A stretch of DNA of 64,000 nucleotides, taken from positions 17,501 to 81,500 of the forward strand of contig CAUYUJ010022417.1 of assembly GCA_963575745.1 (NCBI GenBank). Reading direction: 5' to 3'. The DNA is from Prorocentrum cordatum. Lineage: Eukaryota > Sar > Dinophyceae > Prorocentrales > Prorocentraceae. The notes under the pieces were generated by a model. That model did not search any database. It was given only the letters and a program-made list of their open reading frames with translations, and was not told the DNA's origin. Shown one piece after another: positions 53,776 through 61,518 of this stretch (positions are counted from its first letter, which is position 1; every line of letters begins with the position of its first letter). The position numbers and the translations under genes are program-made.

Positions 53776-54320
53776 TGCAATGGCGCTGCTAGAACCACTG
53801 CCCTGAGATGAATCCCTGGATATTGGTCTCTCTCTTCTCTCTCTCTCTCTCGCCTCTCGAGGTTTCGATAACACTGATGTTGGTGTCGGGGATGTACGGG
53901 CAATGGGAAGCACGAGGCTGCTCGCGCGATGGTGATGAAAAGGGGCTGTTACGGTTGCGGGCCAGCTCGCAATCCTGCGCGTCACAGGCGCGCACCATGA
54001 ATCCAGCGACACTCTGTCGCTGCAAAGGCTTGAACCAAGGCGGTTTCAAAAGAAACGTCCTGGGGACACTTGAAACATTTATAGAATGAGCCATCTGGGG
54101 CCCGAGGGCTCTACGAGGGTTCTCGGGGAAACCATCAAGCATGCCTAAACTACACACGGAATTCGAAACACGATGCGCCGTGAAACGCGGATATATGTAA
54201 ACCGGGGTCCCTTGTGAGCGCAGACATGTATGCAGGTGTAAGCTCACACTCGGCATCTAGAGGCCATCTGTTGTGTAGTAAGGAGGCTCTAGTCAGGCAG
54301 GCTCTGGGCTGTACGTTGCA
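53776..54320 (-). repeat. 5' LTR of the copia-like element
   Basis: Starts TGCAATGG and ends TACGTTGCA on the plus strand. It aligns over its length with 50080–50673 with many substitutions and small gaps, so insertion is not recent. Confidence 0.8.
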
Positions 54321-54369
54321 CAGCGAGGCCCCCGAAACAATTCCCGACGGAACCAAACGGGCCAGGAGC

Positions 54370-54850
54370 CCACCAAGACGGCCCCAAATGGCTCTAAGAT
54401 GGCCCAAGACGGCTCCCAAGAGGCCTCCAAAACGGCCCACGAGGCTCTCCAGGAAGGCCCGAAGATGCCAAATGCATCGATTTCCCTCCGGTTTTCGGGA
54501 GATATGTTTGCTTCGGTCGGCCTTCCGACGGCCCGAGACGGCCCAAGAGCCCCGAAAGATCGCCCAAGAGGCCTCCAGGACGGCCCCAGAACAGCCCAAG
54601 AAGCCTCCAAGACGGCCCCAAGAGGGCCGCAGAAGGCCCAAAAGGCCTCCAAGACGCCCAAGATGGCCTCAAAGACGTCCCTCGAGTCAAGTCGGCCCAG
54701 AAAAGCCCCAAAGACGGCTTCCGACGGCGTCGGACGTGCCAGGAATGCCCTGAGACCCCGAGAAGCCCCCAAAGGCCCTCAAAATGCACAACGAGGCCCC
54801 CCAAGATGCCTCCAAGAGGCTCTCAGGAAACTCCCAGGAGGAGGCGCCAA
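54370..54850 (+). repeat. CCAAGANGGCC minisatellite
   Basis: Abuts the LTR end within 50 bp. The 280-codon frame through it is a by-product of the repeat. Confidence 0.75.
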
Positions 54851-54876
54851 GAGGCGCCTCCAGAGGCTCCCAAGAT

Positions 54877-55040
54877 GCTTCCTCCTCCTCCTCCTGCTCC
54901 TCCTCCTCCTCCTCCTCCTCCTCCTCCCCTCCTCCTCCTTCTATTCTTCCTCCTCCTCCTCCTCCTCCTCCTCCTCCTCCTCCTTCTATCCTCCTCCTTC
55001 TGCTCCTCCTCCTCCTCCTTCTCCTCCTCCTCCTGATCTT
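54877..55040. repeat. (TCC)n polypyrimidine tract
   Basis: TCC units with TTC and ATT interruptions over 160 bp. Downstream, at 55040–55220, the word gttccccgaagg(g/c)tt recurs three times and matches 48860–48900. Confidence 0.9.
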
Positions 55041-55461
55041 CCCCGCCGTCCTCCCCGACGTGTTCCCCGAAGGGTTCCCACAACTGTTGGGGGAACAAAT
55101 GGCCTGGTGTGTTGGCAGAGCACTGGCCACAACGCTCAGACGCATGGGCGATTCCAAGCCGCCTGCTCCCCCAAGCGTTCCCCGAAGGCTTTCCCTACCG
55201 ACTCGGGGAACAATTGGCCCGATAGCTTGGCCAAGCTCTAGCCCAGCTGTCGGCCACATCAGCGCTTCCACAAGGGCAGGGCGCGGCGGCGATTCGCCGT
55301 GCGCGTCGTCGATAACGCCAACGTCTCAATACGCGCTGATGGTTCCAATCCGCCCCCGCATGATGTTCGCAGATGCGCCGAGACAGCGCCGAGACGCACC
55401 GACGCGACCCTGATCTACCCCATTAGGATAGAGAGGGGGCCGGCGGCAGGGGGCGAAGCCC

Positions 55462-56298
55462 TTACGAATAAGACATGAGCCGTGCAATCAGCCATGAGGC
55501 TGCATATCCAAGCTCAATTCCGTGGGGGTGGACCACTTCGACCTCGCAATATTTAGAATCGTGTGACATCATGCCGGGGAATCCAGAGACTATGCCCTGC
55601 CCAACAATTTGCAGAGTGTAGAAGTTCAACTTGAGGATGATCAATACAACCAGGGCGTAAAACTTCTGCTTCAGAAAACCCATATTGCCAGCAGTCTCAT
55701 CTGCTGGCGCCTCTTCCAACCGCTTCTGCCGATCGTACAAAGGAGATGCAACGTCGGTCGTGCACCAAACGAACTGGACATATGTTGCAGAAAGGCAAAC
55801 GACAGAATAGGCAGACCACGCGGCAGGATTGCATGCCACGGGCCAATCCAAGCATGCACGAACCCACTTAAGAATCGGACGGAACAGCTCGAACGCTGGG
55901 GATACGATGCTCATGACCGCGAAATCGCCCTTCATGCCCTGCATGACCGCATACACTGGCGGAGAATCACTTGAGTCGCGCTGGGAGGGAAGCAGATCAA
56001 ATCCACTCTCGATCAGCATTGCGTCCACCAAGAACTGGACGTAGACTCCAACACTTATCACGGTGGCAATTACAAGAAGAGCCACTGTCCGATAAGTCCA
56101 CTTGACGAATGGGTGCCTCAAGAACTGCCACAGCTTCCCCTCGTACTTCACGGCAGGAACTTGACCTCCTGAGACTCTTGTTTCATTCGTAGCTCGCTCT
56201 GCGACGGACTCCATCAGTGTGAGGAGCATGAAGAATAGCGACATCATCAACAAACCGAACAGATAGCGTTGGGTCACGCATCTCTCACACGCCTCCAC
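55462..56298 (-). CDS. multi-pass membrane protein, hypothetical (about 278 codons)
   Basis: The minus-strand frame runs from 56298 to TAA at 55462. It has no ATG at its 5' limit: it opens with GTG right after an in-frame stop. The real start is therefore either an internal Met (MMSLFFMLLTLMESV) or an upstream exon joined at an AG|G site near 56295. Membrane segments: FGLLMMSLFFMLLTLM, TYRTVALLVIATVISVGVYV, SAYSVVCLSATYVQFVW and FYALVVLIILKLNFYTL. A conserved-looking loop DVASPLYDRQKRLEEAPADE lies between. The end SYS-stop reads TTCGTAAGG, so a GT donor here could splice onward and the stop might be intronic. No family recognised; most likely a dinoflagellate-specific plasma-membrane or organelle protein. 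Confidence 0.65.
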   Translation of the reverse strand: MEACERCVTQRYLFGLLMMSLFFMLLTLMESVAERATNETRVSGGQVPAVKYEGKLWQFLRHPFVKWTYRTVALLVIATVISVGVYVQFLVDAMLIESGFDLLPSQRDSSDSPPVYAVMQGMKGDFAVMSIVSPAFELFRPILKWVRACLDWPVACNPAAWSAYSVVCLSATYVQFVWCTTDVASPLYDRQKRLEEAPADETAGNMGFLKQKFYALVVLIILKLNFYTLQIVGQGIVSGFPGMMSHDSKYCEVEVVHPHGIELGYAASWLIARLMSYS

Positions 56299-56740
56299 TC
56301 ACACACCCGCAAACAAGATAAGTAATGAAATCAGCTATGTGAATGATACAGATGTCGCCCACCGGACAGAGGGATGGGCAGGTAAATCCAACAGTAATCA
56401 AACAACTGTATACTATGGACACACACACACACTAACAACTCAACACACGACCGAACCATATATCACTCACAACTATCCTCTAAACCACTCTATTACGGTA
56501 ATGTCGATTGCGATAAGGGAGTGAAGATCATAAGATAGGTTTTTAAATAATTTGGGGGAATATATGATGTTTATCGTGATAGTGAGAGACGCGATAACGG
56601 AGAACGAGGTGCGTTCTAAATTGTCTTACGGGAATACACACACACACACACACACCACACAGCGTAGAGCGAGTAGAGCTGTAGACTAGATACAGAGGAT
56701 TCAAAGGGCGAATATGAGCACGCAAGGTCATAGGAATCCG
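56299..56740. other. AT-rich intergenic or intronic stretch
   Basis: Lower GC than its surroundings, with (CA)n runs at 56422 and 56637. It separates two minus-strand genes. I see no coding sequence. Confidence 0.5.
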
Positions 56741-56744
56741 ACGT

Positions 56745-57493
56745 GCGGCAAATCTTCCACCCTGTAGATTCGACGCCGTCGTCAGAGCTCCACAGGATCG
56801 CCCCGGGTGCCACGACGTCCTGCGGGCCCCGCGAGAAGTGGCCCGAATAGCGCTTCCCGTTCACGGTGAGGACGTCGTAGTTCCTCTCGCTGCGGAAGCG
56901 GATGGCGCTGACGCTCTCCTGCGCCCACGGGTTCACGGAGATCTCGCAGCTCTGCTGGCCACCGTACCTCGGCTACACGCAGGAGAGCGACCCTGGGCAA
57001 GAGTGACCTGTGGTGCGCGGCCCAGTGTGGGGGGCCCTTCGGGGACACCGCCGGGCGCGCAGGCCGCTGCTGTCGCATCGTGCTTGGCGATCGGGGTGCC
57101 CCACTGGGCCCGCACCAGAGGTCACTCCAGCGAAGGGTCACTCTGACACGTCGTTCATTTCTCATAGTGCTCGTTTCTGCTTGTGCTCGTGTCTCTGCTT
57201 GTTCCTGGCCCCCTGGTGGCCAGGAAGAGGCCCAGGACAGAGGCATCAGACATGAGAGGATCCAGGCCTCCTAAGATACCCCCGAGAGGCCTCCCGAAGA
57301 AGCAGACGTGAGCAACGTGTGCGCGTGCAGCCGCGCACCGTCCCGGGTAGTTCGGGCTCTGCACGCAGGCCCCGACCTGCTCGCACGGCCCCCGCACCGC
57401 CGCGACCCACGAGGCGGCGGCCGCCGGGCCGCGGAGGAGGGCGGCCGCCGCCCAGGCCCAGGGGCGGCACGGCCACGGCGCGGCCCGCCGCAT
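56745..57493 (-). CDS. secreted CUB-domain protein, two exons
   Basis: Exon 1 (57493–57339) starts MRRAAPWPCRPWAWAAAALL, a signal-peptide-like leader, and reaches GPCEQVGACVQSPNYPG, the opening of a CUB domain with its first Cys and SPNYP word. Exon 2 starts at 56967 and continues RYGGQQSCEISVNPWAQE, then RNYDVLTVNGKRYSG, ILWSSDDGVES and TGWKIC. The intron 57338–56968 (371 bp) has GT at its start and AG|G at its end, and joining across it gives NYPGRYGGQQSCEI in frame. CUB domains bind ligands or sugars outside the cell. The C-terminal end is uncertain: after TGWKICRTS the open frame (to 56616) passes into a CA microsatellite, so another donor is likely. Its intron carries a MITE-like element. 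Confidence 0.7.
56982..57144. mobile_element. MITE-like element, copy 2, inside the CUB gene intron
   Basis: The left end GGAGAGCGACCCTGGGC and on to GTGACCTGTGGTGCG is answered by CGCACCAGAGGTCACTCC and GAAGGGTCACTCT. The interior tgctgtcgcatcgtgcttgg then cgatcggg matches copy 1 (12400–12558). It nearly fills one end of the 371-bp intron. Confidence 0.7.
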
Positions 57494-57839
57494 CACGGCG
57501 GGGGGGCGGCGGGCCAAAGGGCTGGAGCCGGGCGCCCTTTCGGTCTGCACTTCTGGGGTGCTCTTCTGGTTCGTCGCGCTGCCCTGTTCGTGTGCAGCAT
57601 CTGCTGTGCTCGTCTCGCTGCCCCCTGCCCTTGCCGCCGCGGCCCTCTTGTTTCAAGTGTTCTTGGGCGCTTGTCCTACAGCAGCGCCGCTCTGTGCCCA
57701 TTTTTCGGGTGGCTGTCATTGCCCTCGCTGCTGCGCGCATCTGATTTCACTTCTGGCCGCTTCTGCGCACTGCGGCTCTTTCAACATGTTCGCCTGTATT
57801 GGGCAGTCTTGGGTATAGCCACTACGTGTTTAGAAAGGG

Positions 57840-58190
57840 TTGGGTACGTTCCTGGGTAATTTCACGGAGGTTCGTCGCTTGGGAGGCCTTGGGGCGCGTG
57901 GCAGCAGCGCCAGGGTGTCTGGAACGTACGCGATCCTCGAGCGGGAGCTTGGGATGACGGGTCTAGGAGGTGGCAGCCCTGCGGGAACTGCGCAATCCTC
58001 GACCGGGTGCGCATGGAATGAGGGATCAGGCATTAGCCGTCATGCGGAAGTACGCGTGGAATGGGGGTTCAGGCATGAGCTGCCATGCGGGAAGTTTACC
58101 ATCCTCGAGCGGGCAAACGTGGAGAGGGGGGGTAGGGACTCCATGCGGGAAGTGCACCCATCCTCGAGCGGGCACGAGGGAAGTGGCCTC
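57840..58190 (+). repeat. imperfect repeats around cctcgagcggg
   Basis: Words like catgcgggaagt followed by accatcctcgagcgggc occur about five times at 50–70 bp spacing. 57494–57839 is GC-rich with no recognised gene on either strand. Confidence 0.6.
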
Positions 58191-58324
58191 GGTGAGTTGG
58201 GGGGGTATGCGCGCACGAGGTCCGCTGGTAGAGGAGGGGCGGCCCCTCGCTAGAGTCCAAGAACCCTAGCAGGTAGACGCTGACATTCTTCCAAGCCTCG
58301 ACGTGCACAAGGCACGGTGGCGGG

Positions 58325-58445
58325 CGTCTCGGAGGTTCGCGCTCTCCCAGGCGCGCGGAGCGGGCCAGGGGTGGCGCCCGAGGCGCCGCCAGTGGGGCCC
58401 AAGGCCGATCCAAGAGATCCGCGCGGACCTCCGGGAAAGTATGCA
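58325..58445. repeat. foldback relative of 14749–14886
   Basis: ggcgcgcggagcg, ggcgcccgaggcgccgcc and gatccaagagatccgcgcgg occur in the same order as at 14800–14880. Confidence 0.5.
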
Positions 58446-58757
58446 TGTGTTTTAGGTCGGGCATGTCCTCCTACAGGCGGACTGTGGACGAAAAATCAAA
58501 AACTCGAACATATCCAGCACAGATTCAAAATAGTCACACAATCGTCCCCCGACTATGCTTTGACTATTCTTGAATATTCCTCCTGTAGAGGGACATGCCC
58601 GACTTACGTGTTCCTCTGACGTCGTCTCTGCTCGTCGTCTCTGCTCTTGGGGCAGGGGTCCTCCCTTGCTTGTCGACGTCGCTTGCCATTGTCTCGGCCG
58701 CACGTGGCGCGCACGTCTCTCTGAGAGCCGGCGCTGCGCTGCGAAATACTTGGCACC

Positions 58758-59275
58758 TCCTCCTCCTCCTCCTCCTCCTCCTCCTCCTCCTCCTCCTCCT
58801 CCCCCTCCTCCCCCTCCTCCTCCTCCTCCTCCTCCACAAACTCCTCCTCCCCCTCCTCCTCCTCCTCCTCCTCCTCCTCCTCCCTCCCCTCCTCCTCCTC
58901 CTCCCTCCTAACTCCCCCCTCCTCCTCCCCCTCCTCCTCCTCCTCCTCCTCCCCTCCCTCCTCCTCCTCCTCCTCCTTCATTTCCTCTTCTCCCCCTCCT
59001 CCGACTACTTCTACTCCGCCCACCTCCTCCTCCGAACCGTCTCCCCCTCCTCCGCCCCCCCCCCCTCCTCCTCCTCCTCCTCCTCATTCTCCTTCCATAT
59101 GAGCTATCATCCTCCTCCTCCTCCGCCTCCTCCTCCTCGTCCTCCTCTTTCTCCCCCACTTCCTCCTCCTCCTCCTCCTCCCTCCTCCTCCTCCCCCTCC
59201 TCCTTCTCCTCCTCCTCTCCTCCTCCTCCTCCACTCCTCCTCCTCCTCCTCCTCCTCCTCCTCCCCCTCCCCCTC
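58758..59275. repeat. long (TCC)n polypyrimidine tract
   Basis: About 500 bp of TCC units with CCC and small interruptions, the longest simple tract in the window. Confidence 0.9.
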
Positions 59276-59607
59276 CGCAGCAGCAGCAGCGTCCTTCATC
59301 GAGCGGGATCGAGCTGCGAGGGCCCGGGGCCCACACACCGGGCGGAAGCGCCCTTGTTCTGGCAAGAAGTGCAACGCCGAGAGCTCAGGGCCTGCGGAAG
59401 GAGCCGATCTCTATATACGCACGGACGCGTCTTCTGGCCCCGCACTGAAGCTCGCACAGGAAAGCGGGTCGGGGCGTCTACGGGATACTGGTGCATACAT
59501 TTTGTCGATGCTTCCCTTACCCCGACGTCGTCCCAAACCCTCACAGGAAGTCGTGGGATTGAAGAACAACCCGCGATCCCCAGACCCCCGACTTCATGAT
59601 TTCTCCA

Positions 59608-59765
59608 TGACGTCAACCTCCAGAGGTCTTGACCCATTGCCAGGCACCGTTGTTGCATCCTGAGTCGTCTTTTCACGGTTCCGAGGCCCAGTAAGGGCCC
59701 CCAGATGCCGAAAATGGCGAAGAAACACCCGTCGTGCTTTGTTTCATGACTCGAGGGGGTCTGGG
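59608..59765. repeat. dispersed repeat, copy 2
   Basis: Counterpart of 8595–8960: catgacgtcaacctccagag, gacccattgcc, gagtcgtcttttcacg, gaggcccagtaagg, ctcgagggggtctgg. Confidence 0.55.
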
Positions 59766-59809
59766 TCACAGGGCAGGATGTTCTTCCAGACAAGCGCGAC
59801 GGCGGCGCG

Positions 59810-60236
59810 CGACGCGGAAGAGGAGGAGGCAGAAGAGCAGGAAGAGGAGGAGACGGAGTAGGGGGAGGAGGAGGAGGAAGGAAAAGGATAGGAGTAGAGG
59901 GAGGGTAGGATGAGGAGGAGGAGGAGGAGGAGGAGGAATGACGTGAGGAGGACGTGGAAGGGAGGAGGACGAGGAGGAGCGCAACGGCGGCGCGCACCGC
60001 GCCGACGAAGACGACACCGAAAATGGCGGCGGCGCCGGCGGCGCCGGCGGCCGGCGGGCAGCCGAGGCCCGCCGTGGCCGCTTGGGCGGCGCCGCGCGGC
60101 CACAGCTGGGGGCGCCGCGCTCCCGGCCCCAGTTGGGAACCCGGGCCCCCGTCATCCCTCCCGAACCTTCTCCTCCTCCTCCTCCTCCTCCTCCTCCTCC
60201 TCCTCCTCCTCCTCCTCCTCCTCCTCCTTCTCGTCC
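59810..60236. repeat. (GGA)n tracts and a (TCC)n tract in GC-rich DNA
   Basis: GGA-rich at 59815–59960, then GCC-rich DNA, then a perfect (TCC)n run at 60168–60230. The runs are complementary and 250 bp apart, so they could pair. Confidence 0.8.
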
Positions 60237-60482
60237 AGGCTGCCATTTGGGCTCCCACGCGCGCGGGGGCGCGCGGGGGGGGCGTCCATCTGGCCCCAGA
60301 CGCCGGCGGCCCGCGGCGATTGCGGGCGCTGGTGCACCTCGACGACGGCTGGCCGCTCGCCTCGACGGCGCTCGCCGTCGCCAGCCTGGCACAGGCGGCA
60401 GCGGCGGCGCCGCGCGGAGGCTCGCCAGGTCCTTCGCGTCGCGGAGGCCCGCAGGACGCTGGCTGGCCACCACGGCGAGGCC

Positions 60483-61487
60483 ATGGCGCAGGACGAGGCG
60501 GCCCATGGAGCCCCTTGGCGCACAGCTCAGGGGCGTGGCGGCGGTGGCCCTGTGTGGGCATGCGCGGCCACGCGGGCGTGCGGGTTCGCCAACAACTTCG
60601 CGACCCGCGAGACCTGCTGGGCCTGCGGCCTCGACCGCCAGGGCCGGCCTACGGGAGCCAAGGGGGCCCGCCAGCCCACCAGGCCGCGCTCGGCGTCCAG
60701 GCCTCGCTCGCTGGGCGCTGGCGGCGGTCGCCATCTTCGCGGCGCTCCTCCTGGGGCTGGCGGCGGGGGCACCGCGGAGTCCAACGCGGTGGCCAAGTGC
60801 CGTAAGGCCCTCAAGGCGCTGCGCAGCATCTATGACGAAGAGCACTCCCTCGTCGTGGCTGCCAAGGCCGAGCTCAGCCAGGCCGAAGCACAAGAGCGGG
60901 CTCACATGGCGCCTGCCGACGTGCTCCGCTCGGCGCTGGACAGGCAGGCAGCGCGTGAAGAGGGGCGTGCAAAGCTCCAGACGGAGGTCGACGCCCTGGC
61001 AGCCCAACTCAAATCGGCCACCGACAGGCTGGACCGCGTCAAGCTGCAGCTTGTGGAGTCCAACGAGGAGGTGGCGCAGGCCCAGCTGGCCAATGCGGCA
61101 CATACCGCACCACTGGGCGGCGATGCGGCATCTTCGGTGGCGGCGCTTCAGCAACTTCTCCAGACAGCCCGCAACTCCATCCAGCAGGGCCAGGACCGCA
61201 ACATCGTGGGCGGTGCCATCCTGGAGCAGCTGGTGGGACACGTGCGCACGCCGGGGGACGCAATGCCGAGGCCGTCTCCGCCAGGCCAGACGGCGATGGA
61301 GGTTGAGGCCTTTCGCACCGCGGGCGGGCAGCCCGCTGGCGTCGGCGCCCACACAGCAGCAGTCACAGCAGCCGCAGCGCCTGCAGCACCAGGCGCAGCA
61401 CGTGCACCAGCAGCACCACCAGTCGCAGCAGCACCGACGCCAGCAGGAGCAGCAGCGGCAGCGCGGGAGTTTGCGGGCACCACGTAG
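60483..61487 (+). CDS. LINE ORF1 protein: RanBP2-type zinc finger plus coiled coil
   Basis: The ATG at 60483 (MAQDEAAHGAPWRTAQGRGG) is preferred, because the open frame further upstream is simple-sequence coding. Right after it, VWACAATRACGFANNFATRE and TCWACG form a W-x-C-x4-C…N-F…C-x2-C zinc finger of the RanBP2 type, which usually binds RNA. A central region (KALKALRSIYDEEHSLVVAA, AELSQAEAQERAHMAP, LQTEVDALAAQLKSATDRLD) has heptad spacing and should form a coiled coil for self-assembly. The tail is Ala/Pro rich (GARAPAAPPVAAAPTP). Such proteins coat LINE RNA. The stop is TAG 61485–61487. Another host gene with the same finger is possible but unlikely given ORF2 31 bp downstream. Confidence 0.75.
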   Translation: MAQDEAAHGAPWRTAQGRGGGGPVWACAATRACGFANNFATRETCWACGLDRQGRPTGAKGARQPTRPRSASRPRSLGAGGGRHLRGAPPGAGGGGTAESNAVAKCRKALKALRSIYDEEHSLVVAAKAELSQAEAQERAHMAPADVLRSALDRQAAREEGRAKLQTEVDALAAQLKSATDRLDRVKLQLVESNEEVAQAQLANAAHTAPLGGDAASSVAALQQLLQTARNSIQQGQDRNIVGGAILEQLVGHVRTPGDAMPRPSPPGQTAMEVEAFRTAGGQPAGVGAHTAAVTAAAAPAAPGAARAPAAPPVAAAPTPAGAAAAAREFAGTT

Positions 61488-61518
61488 ACGAGCCACGCGC
61501 CGCAGGGCGCGCACCAGC

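Larger units (their letters stand above)
50080..54320 (-). mobile_element. Ty1/copia-like LTR retrotransposon, internally deleted
   Basis: Two long direct repeats (50080–50673 and 53776–54320) bound an interior coding on the minus strand: gag, aspartic protease, then RNase H. This order within pol, with RNase H last, fits Ty1/copia. Integrase and most of reverse transcriptase are absent, and the interior (about 3.1 kb, including a 100-N gap) is too short to hold them. Frameshifts and a stop in the protease show decay. No exact 5-bp target-site duplication: CAGAC on the left against CAGCG on the right. Confidence 0.8.

Noticed and set aside
54399-55241. 280-codon plus-strand frame
   Set aside because: Minisatellite followed by (TCC)n; no protein features.
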